Shown here piece by piece: positions 13,259 to 18,861 of a stretch of DNA of 21,560 nucleotides. Numbering within the stretch: position 1 is the first letter of the stretch; each line of letters opens with the position of its first letter. The stretch lies in the NCBI GenBank assembly GCA_900554545.1, contig USHW01000037.1, positions 1 to 21,560 of the forward strand. Reading direction: 5' to 3'. The DNA comes from an uncultured Prevotella sp. (lineage in GTDB: Bacteria; Bacteroidota; Bacteroidia; Bacteroidales; Bacteroidaceae). Under the pieces are notes generated by a model, which had not been told where the DNA came from, did no database searches, and saw only the letters and a list, made by a program, of their open reading frames with translations. Position numbers and translations under genes: made by a program.

Positions 13259-14503
13259 ATGAAATTCGACATTGACAGATTTCGCGAGATACTTGACACC
13301 CTGTCGAGGAACAAGACACGCAGCTTCCTCACCGGCTTCGGCGTGTTCTGGGGCGTGTTCATGCTCGTCGCGCTGCTCGGCGGCGGCCAGGGACTGAAGC
13401 AACTGCTGCAAAACAACTTTGAAGGCTTCGCCACCAACTCGGCGATAATCTTCGCACAGCCCACCACAAAGCCGTATGCCGGCTTCCGGAAGGAACGCCA
13501 GTGGAGCATGGTTTACAACGACGTGAAGCGCCTGAAGCACTATGTGCCCGAGCTGGAGACCGTCTCCCCCATGCTGTCACACTGGGGTGGAAGCGCCACT
13601 TACGACGACCGGAAGACCAACTGCACGATGAAAGGACTGCTGCCCGACTACCAGAACGTAGAGACTCCGCAGCTTTTCTATGGCCGTTACATAAACGACA
13701 TGGACGTAAAGCAGAACCGCAAGGTGTGCGTTATAGGCAAAAGGGTGTACAAGGAGCTGTTTCCGGGAGGCGGAGACCCGTGCGGCAAGCGCATCTGCGT
13801 TGACGACATATACTACGATGTGGTGGGAGTTGACTACAGCGCAGGCAACATGAGCGTCAACGGAAGGAACGAAACGTCGGTCATGGTGCCGCTGACGATG
13901 ATGCAGCAGGCCTACGCCTTGGGCGACAGCGTCCACCTGATATGCGTCACTGCGAAGCCCGGTGTAACCATGAGCAGCATCACTCAGAAGATGCGCGGCG
14001 TGATAGCGAAAGCCCACAACATTGACCCGACGGACGAAAAGGCCGTCACCGTGTTCAACACCGAGGTGCTTTTCGGCATGCTCGACAACCTTTTCACGGG
14101 CGTGAACTTCCTCATCCTGCTCGTAGGCATCGGCACATTGCTGGCCGGAGCCATAGGAGTGAGCAACATAATGATGGTGACCGTGCGTGAAAGGACTACC
14201 GAGATAGGCATCCGCCGGGCAATAGGCGCAACGCCGAAGAACATCCTCGGACAGATAATAGCCGAAAGCGTGATGCTCACTGCGGTCGCCGGAATGAGCG
14301 GAATACTGTTTGCCGTGATGATACTCGAGATGCTTGAGCTTGGAAATACTACCGACGGGATAGTCGCGGCGCACTTCCAGGTGCAGTTCTGGACGGCCGT
14401 CGGCGCTACAGCCCTGCTCGCAGTGCTCGGCGTTCTGGCAGGTCTCGCCCCGGCATTGAGGGCAATGAGCATAAAGCCCGTCGATGCAATGAGAGACGAA
14501 TAA
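13259..14503 (+). CDS. ABC transporter permease, MacB/FtsX family (second)
   Basis: A 414-residue permease paralogous to the one at 11888. The N-terminal segment SFLTGFGVFWGVFMLVALLG is followed by a periplasmic core domain. Three C-terminal membrane segments contain GVSNIMMVTVRERTTEIGIR, RAIGATPKNILGQIIAESVM and a final segment ending LAPALRAMSIKPVDAMRDE. The conserved ERTxEIGIRRAIGA motif is the FtsX/MacB hallmark. Two non-identical permease subunits next to one ATPase imply a heterodimeric permease like LolCE, here joined to an adaptor and outer-membrane channel. The upstream spacer is 111 nt and the downstream adaptor follows after about 110 nt, all in one direction, so one transcription unit is likely. 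Confidence 0.95.
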   Translation: MKFDIDRFREILDTLSRNKTRSFLTGFGVFWGVFMLVALLGGGQGLKQLLQNNFEGFATNSAIIFAQPTTKPYAGFRKERQWSMVYNDVKRLKHYVPELETVSPMLSHWGGSATYDDRKTNCTMKGLLPDYQNVETPQLFYGRYINDMDVKQNRKVCVIGKRVYKELFPGGGDPCGKRICVDDIYYDVVGVDYSAGNMSVNGRNETSVMVPLTMMQQAYALGDSVHLICVTAKPGVTMSSITQKMRGVIAKAHNIDPTDEKAVTVFNTEVLFGMLDNLFTGVNFLILLVGIGTLLAGAIGVSNIMMVTVRERTTEIGIRRAIGATPKNILGQIIAESVMLTAVAGMSGILFAVMILEMLELGNTTDGIVAAHFQVQFWTAVGATALLAVLGVLAGLAPALRAMSIKPVDAMRDE

Positions 14504-14560
14504 CCAATGCATAATTCATAATTAATAATTCATAATTGGGCGGATGAATACAAACGACAT

Positions 14561-14612
14561 GAGGAAATCACCTTGTCTACTTGTCTGCCCGTAACTTGTC
14601 AACTAACAAAAC
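14561..14612 (+). repeat. 52-nt shared leader, copy 1
   Basis: The 52 nt directly before the adaptor ATG (GAGGAAATCACCTTGT... to ...GTCAACTAACAAAAC) match 17353-17404, upstream of the head-GIN gene, at most positions including AAATCACCTTGT and GTCAACTAACAAAAC. Just before it, 14509-14539 is a run of CATAATTCATAATTAATAAT words. Confidence 0.8.
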
Positions 14613-15713
14613 ATGAAAAAGTACTTGAAAATCATTGTCGCGGCGTTAATCGCCCTGGTGTTTATCGGCACGTTCGTGTTCCTCTACCAGAAGTCGAAAC
14701 CGCAGTCTGTGACTTACGACGAGTTCACACCGAAGGTGTCGGACATCAGCAAGACCACGGTGATAACAGGCTCGATAGAACCTCGCGACGAAGTGGAAGT
14801 GAAGCCGCAAATCAGCGGCATCATCACCGAAATCTACAAGGAAGCCGGCGAGACGGTGCAGGCCGGCGAGGTGATTGCCAAGGTCAAGGTCATTCCTGAC
14901 ATGGGACAGCTCAGCTCTGCGGAAGCCCGCGTGCGCCTGGCGGACATCAACCTTAAGCAGGCCGAGGTGAACCACGGGCGCGAAAAGCAGCTGTACGACA
15001 AGCAGTTGGTTAGCGCCGAAGAGTACGACAACGTGCGCCAAGCTCTCGAACAGGCACAGGAGGAGAAGGCAGCGGCCATCGACGCGCTTGAAGTTGTGCG
15101 CGACGGAGTGTCACGGAGCAATGCAAGCGCAAGCAGCACGCTCATCCGTTCGACCATCAGCGGACTCATATTGGACGTCCCGGTGAAAGTCGGAAACTCG
15201 GTAATCCTAAGCAACACGTTCAACGACGGAACGACAATCGCGACGGTTGCGGACATGGGCGACCTTATATTCAAGGGCAACATAGACGAGACGGAGGTAG
15301 GACAATTGGTGCCGGGGATGGCCATGAAGATAACCATCGGCGCGCTGCAAAACCTCAAGTTCAATGCTTCCCTGGAATACATATCGCCCAAAGCCACCGA
15401 CAACAACGGCGCGAACCAGTTTGAGATAAAAGCCGCCGTCACCGTTCCTACGGGCAATGAAATCCGCTCAGGCTACAGCGCGAATGCCGAAATAGTGCTT
15501 GAAAGCGCTAAAAACGTGCTCACCGTGCCTGAGAGCGCCATCGAGTTCAGCGGCGAGGACACATATATTTATATAGTGAAAGGCACCGGCGAGGACAAGA
15601 CTTACGAGCGGCGGAAGGTGACTACGGGTCTCAGCGACGGCGTGAACATAGAAATAAAGAGCGGACTGAAGAAGACCGAAAAGGTAAGAGGACCGCAGAA
15701 AATAAGCGAATAA
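14613..15713 (+). CDS. Efflux periplasmic adaptor subunit (MacA/HlyD-like)
   Basis: A 366-residue membrane-fusion protein. An N-terminal anchor or signal segment (IIVAALIALVFIGTFVFLYQ) is followed by the start of a lipoyl-like barrel (EVEVKPQISGIITEIYKEAG, then ETVQAGEVIAKV), and a coiled-coil hairpin of about residues 100-160 (LADINLKQAEVNHGREKQLY, then SAEEYDNVRQALEQAQEEKA). The second lipoyl half follows (IRSTISGLILDVPVKVGNSV), then beta-barrel and membrane-proximal domains up to LKKTEKVRGP. This adaptor joins the inner-membrane ABC permease to a TolC-type channel. The gene order permeases, adaptor, channel supports a MacAB-TolC-like assembly. Its stop codon TAA runs into a GC-rich palindrome (AAGCCCCCG). 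Confidence 0.95.
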   Translation: MKKYLKIIVAALIALVFIGTFVFLYQKSKPQSVTYDEFTPKVSDISKTTVITGSIEPRDEVEVKPQISGIITEIYKEAGETVQAGEVIAKVKVIPDMGQLSSAEARVRLADINLKQAEVNHGREKQLYDKQLVSAEEYDNVRQALEQAQEEKAAAIDALEVVRDGVSRSNASASSTLIRSTISGLILDVPVKVGNSVILSNTFNDGTTIATVADMGDLIFKGNIDETEVGQLVPGMAMKITIGALQNLKFNASLEYISPKATDNNGANQFEIKAAVTVPTGNEIRSGYSANAEIVLESAKNVLTVPESAIEFSGEDTYIYIVKGTGEDKTYERRKVTTGLSDGVNIEIKSGLKKTEKVRGPQKISE

Positions 15714-15747
15714 GCCCCCGCCACGTCCTTCCCCGTGGGGAGGGAGA
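15712..15747 (+). repeat. GC-rich palindromic repeat overlapping the adaptor stop codon
   Basis: AAGCCCCCGCCACGTCC then TTCCCCGTGGGGAGGGAGA. The first AA of the element are the last two bases of the TAA stop. It is related in reverse orientation to the copy at 11857-11887. Confidence 0.75.
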
Positions 15748-15751
15748 ATGT

Positions 15752-15832
15752 AAAAGGTGGCAAATTGCAATGCAAAAGACCGTCAATTGCAACGCAAAAG
15801 GCCATCAATTGCAAGCCAAAAGGCGGCATATT
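15752..15832 (+). repeat. Four-unit 22-nt dyad array, copy 5 (AATT variant)
   Basis: Units start at 15752, 15774, 15796 and 15818: AAAAGGTGGCAAATT, AAAAGACCGTCAATT, AAAAGGCCATCAATT and AAAAGGCGGCATATT. The period is exactly 22 nt but every unit ends in ATT instead of TTT, so the outer dyad symmetry is lost while spacing and left half are kept. Confidence 0.9.
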
Positions 15833-15877
15833 GGAAACACCTTGGCTATCAACCACTTACAAACACCAAATAAAACA

Positions 15878-17209
15878 ATGTATCGCATCATATTTACCTT
15901 ATCGTTCCTTCTCGGCTCTTTGGCCGCATCGGCACAGCAACCGAAGGAATGGACGTTGCGACAGTGCATCGACTACGCGCTGGAAAACAACATAACCGTT
16001 AAGCAACAGGACGTTACGAGACGGCAAAGCGAGGTGGAACTGAGCACCGCCAGGAACAGCCGTCTGCCCGACCTGAACGCCTCGGCGGCGCAAAACTGGT
16101 CGTTCGGACGCGGCCTTACGGCTGAAAACACATACTCAAACCAGAACACAAGCAGCACTTCACTCTCGCTGGGCACAACCGTTCCGCTGTTCACCGGCTT
16201 CCGCATACCGCGCACAATAGAGCTGAACAAGCTGAACCTCGAGGCCGCCACAGCCGACCTTGACAAGGCCCGCGACGATGTAAGCGTGCAGGTGGCGCAG
16301 GCATACGTGCAGATTCTTTACAACCTTGAGCTGCGCGACGTGGCCCAGAGGCAGATTGACATCGACTCGATGCAGGTGGAACGCCTGCGCGAGATGTACC
16401 GCACGGGCAAAGCCAGCGGCGTGGAAGTGGCGCAGCAGGAGGCCACTCTCGCCCAAAGCCGCCTCACCCTGACGCAGGCCGACAACGACTACCGCCTTGC
16501 CTTGCTGTCGCTCGCCCAGCTGTTGGAACTCGACACGCCCGAGGGTTTTGCCATCGTGCGCCCCGACACGGCGGCAATCGCCATAGGCAACGCCACCGCC
16601 CTGCCCCTGCCCGACGAGATTTTTCAGGAAGCGCTGACGTTCAAACCCGAGGTAAAGGCCGAGACCCTGCGTCTGAAAGGTGCCGAGACAAACATCAAGC
16701 TCGCGCAAAGCGCACTGTGGCCGACGCTCTCTTTCAACGCCGGAATAGGCTCTAACTATTACACAATGAGCGGAATTGACAACGAAAGCTTCGCCCGGCA
16801 GATGCGCAACAACTTCAGCCAATACATCGGTCTGAGCCTGAACATTCCCATATTCAACCGACTTGAGACGCGCAACAGCATCCGCACGGCGCGCCTGAAC
16901 CGCGAATCGCAGCAGCTTCAGCTGGACAACGTAAAGAAGAACCTGTACCAGGAGATACAGCAGGCGTACTATAACGCCGTGGCGGCGCGCGCCCAATACA
17001 CCAGCAGCAGCGAGGCGGCACGCAGCAACAAGGCGGCCTTTGACCTTACGGCGGCCAAATACGAGTACGGCAAAGCGAACATTACGGAGTTCAACGAGGC
17101 CAAGAACAACTGGCTGAAGGCCGAGAGCGACCTTGCACGAGCCAAGTACGAATACATGTATGACACAAGTCTCATCGACTTCTACCGTGGCCGCGAACTC
17201 AATTTTTGA
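15878..17209 (+). CDS. TolC family outer-membrane efflux protein
   Basis: A 443-residue outer-membrane channel. The start at 15878 is chosen because MYRIIFTLSFLLGSLAASAQ is a clear Sec signal peptide with cleavage after ASA; an in-frame ATG at 15770 would add 36 residues encoded by the repeat array. The mature protein begins with QQPKEWTLRQCIDYALENN, typical of TolC-family N-termini, followed by two OEP-type coiled-coil repeats (about residues 40-215 and 245-440). The repeats have long heptad helices such as LEAATADLDKARDDVSVQVA and NLYQEIQQAYYNAVAARAQY. It completes the exporter with the genes at 10831-15713, opening the path across the outer membrane. It lies 164 nt after the adaptor. Confidence 0.95.
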   Translation: MYRIIFTLSFLLGSLAASAQQPKEWTLRQCIDYALENNITVKQQDVTRRQSEVELSTARNSRLPDLNASAAQNWSFGRGLTAENTYSNQNTSSTSLSLGTTVPLFTGFRIPRTIELNKLNLEAATADLDKARDDVSVQVAQAYVQILYNLELRDVAQRQIDIDSMQVERLREMYRTGKASGVEVAQQEATLAQSRLTLTQADNDYRLALLSLAQLLELDTPEGFAIVRPDTAAIAIGNATALPLPDEIFQEALTFKPEVKAETLRLKGAETNIKLAQSALWPTLSFNAGIGSNYYTMSGIDNESFARQMRNNFSQYIGLSLNIPIFNRLETRNSIRTARLNRESQQLQLDNVKKNLYQEIQQAYYNAVAARAQYTSSSEAARSNKAAFDLTAAKYEYGKANITEFNEAKNNWLKAESDLARAKYEYMYDTSLIDFYRGRELNF

Positions 17210-17214
17210 GTTCA

Positions 17215-17395
17215 GTGACAAGGGACGAGCAGACAAGTCAACGAGGAATTAGAAAAGAGTCAACAAGGAACGAGAGACGAGGGGACGAGGAACAAGACAC
17301 AAGTGAACAAGTAACAAGATACAAATGAACAAGCAACAAGACACAAGCAGACGAGGCAAATCACCTTGTTGACTCGTCCCTTGTATCTCGTCAAC
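17215..17395. repeat. Word-repeat inverted repeat (ACAAGGGACGAG words)
   Basis: The left arm (17215-17246, GTGACAAGGGACGAG, then CAGACAAGTCAACGAGG) and right arm (17362-17395) are imperfect reverse complements. Between them are repeated ACAAGTGAACAAGTAACAAG words and GAGTCAACAAGG, which also pairs with the right arm. It fills the spacer between the TolC-like and head-GIN genes. Confidence 0.8.
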
Positions 17396-17404
17396 TAACA
17401 AAAC
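17353..17404 (+). repeat. 52-nt shared leader, copy 2
   Basis: Matches 14561-14612 over its length (AAATCACCTTGT, then GTCAACTAACAAAAC) and ends about 10 nt before the head-GIN ATG. The same leader thus precedes the first periplasmic adaptor gene and the lipoprotein gene. It overlaps the right arm of the inverted repeat. Confidence 0.8.
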
Positions 17405-17414
17405 AAATAAAGCA

Positions 17415-18179
17415 ATGAAACGAAACTTATCAATCTTTGCAGCGGCGGCCATGCTTCTGTCGTCGTGCATATTCAGAATCAACGGAACAGACAACAGTTT
17501 TGAACCTGCGGAAAGCGTCGAGGCGGCAGTCAAGGCGGCCGACAGCGCGGCGGCAAAAGGCTTCACCAAGGTGACCGCCAACGGCAGCATGGACGTCTAC
17601 TACACGCCGGGCGACACCTTCACGATTGCCCTCAAGGGCGACACGGCCAGTATAAGGCGCACCATTGTGAAAGGCGACGGTACCACGCTGAACTTGTATA
17701 TGGCAAACAACAAGGGTCTTAAGACCGAAAGCACGTATGACATCGACGTGTACATAACCGCCCCGACGCTTGCCGAAGTGAACCTTAAAGGCTCAGGCGA
17801 CTTCACCGCAGAGCGCGGCATCAGCTCGCAGACGCTGGCGCTGAACATCGCCGGGAGCGGCGACATCAAGGTGAACGGCATCAAGACAGACGCATTAGGC
17901 GTGAGCATTGCCGGTTCTGGCGACGCGCAAACTATCGGGGTTGAAGCCAAGAAGGCGGAGTTCAGCATCGCAGGGAGCGGCGGTGTCGCCATTGACGGCA
18001 TCAAGTCAGCCAACTTCACCGGCAGCATCGCCGGGTCGGGCGACATCAGCGTGACACGCGCCGACATCGGTAAGGCTAACTGCGCGATAGCAGGCTCGGG
18101 CGACATCGCCATCAGCGGACACGTCGGCGAGTGCGAACAGTCAGTCGCAGGGTCGGGAACGGTCAAAATCACGAAGTGA
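17415..18179 (+). CDS. Head-GIN (DUF2807) domain lipoprotein
   Basis: A 254-residue protein with a lipoprotein signal (MKRNLSIFAAAAMLLSSC, lipobox Cys18). The rest is the head-GIN/DUF2807 fold: FTKVTANGSMDVYYTPGDTF, then a run of beta-helix turns marked by repeated GSGD motifs (KGSGDF, AGSGDI, AGSGDA, AGSGGV, AGSGDI, AGSGDI, AGSGTV). The seven turns are spaced about 18-21 residues apart. Such proteins are common envelope lipoproteins in Bacteroidetes with a presumed adhesin-like or polysaccharide-contact role; the function is not established. The mature N-terminus (CIFRINGTDN) has no acidic surface-export signal right after the cysteine. It may be cotranscribed with the exporter upstream, but the spacer is repeat-rich. 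Confidence 0.92.
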   Translation: MKRNLSIFAAAAMLLSSCIFRINGTDNSFEPAESVEAAVKAADSAAAKGFTKVTANGSMDVYYTPGDTFTIALKGDTASIRRTIVKGDGTTLNLYMANNKGLKTESTYDIDVYITAPTLAEVNLKGSGDFTAERGISSQTLALNIAGSGDIKVNGIKTDALGVSIAGSGDAQTIGVEAKKAEFSIAGSGGVAIDGIKSANFTGSIAGSGDISVTRADIGKANCAIAGSGDIAISGHVGECEQSVAGSGTVKITK

Positions 18180-18216
18180 GTTTATTAGGAGTTAGAGAAG
18201 TTAAAGAAGTCAACGC

Positions 18217-18333
18217 TCACTCCGTTCGCTTAGAAGTTAAAGCCATTACCTTTATTATTAGTCCCTATCTATATTCCCTCCCTCGGGAGGGTTAGGGAGG
18301 GGCTTCACTCCGTTCGCTTAGAAGTTAAAGCCA
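18217..18333 (+). repeat. 29-nt perfect direct repeat around a GC-rich palindrome
   Basis: 18217-18245 and 18305-18333 are identical (TCACTCCGTTCGCTTAGAAG then TTAAAGCCA). The GC-rich palindrome at 18274-18305 lies between them, its end touching the second copy. The arrangement resembles a duplicated flank of an inserted element. Confidence 0.88.
18274..18305 (-). repeat. GC-rich palindromic repeat
   Basis: TTCCCTCCCTCGGGAGGG then TTAGGGAGGGGCTT. Core CCCTCCCTCGGGAGGG is palindromic apart from the centre. Related to the copy at 9301-9350. Confidence 0.8.
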
Positions 18334-18365
18334 AATGGTAACTACCTGATAATCAATGGGGTTAC

Positions 18366-18446
18366 AAAAGGCCACCTTTTACAGAGTAAAAGGTGGCCTT
18401 TTAGCGTGCAATTGACGGCCTTTTGCAATGCGAAAGGCCATCAATT
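18366..18446 (+). repeat. Four-unit 22-nt dyad array, copy 6
   Basis: Units start at 18366, 18388, 18410 and 18432: AAAAGGCCACCTTTT, AAAAGGTGGCCTTTT, AATTGACGGCCTTTT and GAAAGGCCATCAATT. Units 1 and 2 form a perfect 15-bp hairpin and units 3 and 4 a second, imperfect one. TGATAATCAA precedes unit 1 by 9 nt. Confidence 0.93.
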
Positions 18447-18450
18447 AAAT

Positions 18451-18483
18451 ACCCACCCCAACCCTCCCGAAGGGAGGGAGCTT
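18451..18483 (+). repeat. GC-rich palindromic repeat
   Basis: ACCCACCCCAACCCTCCC then GAAGGGAGGGAGCTT; identical in core to 8082-8114 and 21420-21452. Confidence 0.88.
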
Positions 18484-18550
18484 AATTACCTTATTTTAAT
18501 AGGTATCAATCATATTTCCAATTAGCTATAAGTTTTCTCCCTTTTAACTG

Positions 18551-18688
18551 CAATCGAGGCTCTCGGTAACCGTCATGCCGCACGCCGATACGGCATCCAG
18601 AATACGCAAATAGCGGCAAATGACGCTGGCTACATTCACTGGATACCGCGTCGGCGTGCGGCATGACGGTTACCAAGCGCCTCGATTG
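18551..18688. repeat. 138-bp palindromic element with dRS3-like core
   Basis: 49-nt arms (18551-18599 and 18640-18688) pair at 44 of 49 positions around a 40-nt loop; the middle 24 nt pair perfectly (GGTAACCGTCATGCCGCACG and onward). Ends are CAATCGAGGC/GCCTCGATTG. Each arm contains a smaller hairpin, ATGCCGC...(G/A)CGGCAT, reminiscent of the Neisseria dRS3 layout. No coding capacity. A second copy starts at 21498 and runs off the window. Confidence 0.92.
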
Positions 18689-18755
18689 AAAATCAAACAA
18701 TATGCCACAAAACCACCGGCAAACAGCCTTTTGACAATTGTTTTCGCCCGTTAAC

Positions 18756-18786
18756 TTTATTATTCCGGCAAAAAAGCGTAACTTTG
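18756..18786 (+). promoter_or_regulatory. Promoter of the GH2 gene
   Basis: TTTA (18756-18759), 19 nt, TAACTTTG (18779-18786): a good match to the Bacteroidetes -33/-7 promoter. It lies about 75 nt before the chosen ATG at 18862, just after the palindromic element. Confidence 0.8.
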
Positions 18787-18861
18787 TGAGCAGAAAGCGC
18801 GGTTGCGCTGACAATGAAACTTTGCCACAACAAATTCGGAATACATTATCAACAAACATAC

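Larger units (their letters stand above)
18345..18613 (+). repeat. Composite repeat cassette, copy upstream of the GH2 gene
   Basis: In order: CCTGATAATCAA, four-unit array, GC-rich palindrome ending GAGCTTAATTACC, a divergent AT-rich stretch of about 65 nt, and the left part of the 138-bp palindrome. The same modules occur in the same order and orientation at 21314-21560 on the other side of the GH2 gene. Confidence 0.88.
18180..18861. other. Repeat-rich intergenic region before the GH2 gene
   Basis: About 680 nt without a gene. In order: GTTAGAGAAGTTAAAGAAGT words, a 29-nt direct repeat (18217-18245 and 18305-18333), a GC-rich palindrome (18274-18305), the composite cassette (18345-18613) with a four-unit array and GC-rich palindrome, a 138-bp palindrome (18551-18688), then the GH2 promoter. 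Part of the palindrome region can be read as an ORF but shows no protein-like sequence. Confidence 0.8.

Noticed and set aside
15770..15877. Upstream start for the TolC-like protein
   Set aside because: The extra 36 residues are encoded by the 22-nt array and would bury the signal peptide; the ATG at 15878 gives a standard one.
16160..17236. 358-codon minus-strand open frame over the TolC-like gene
   Set aside because: Opposite a well-supported efflux channel gene; composition is that of an antisense shadow.
18551..18688. Insertion sequence
   Set aside because: No transposase or other coding sequence; at most a non-autonomous element.
18814..18861. Upstream start for the GH2 protein
   Set aside because: It adds polar residues in front of a clear signal peptide and leaves only about 27 nt to the -7 element; 18862 is more natural.
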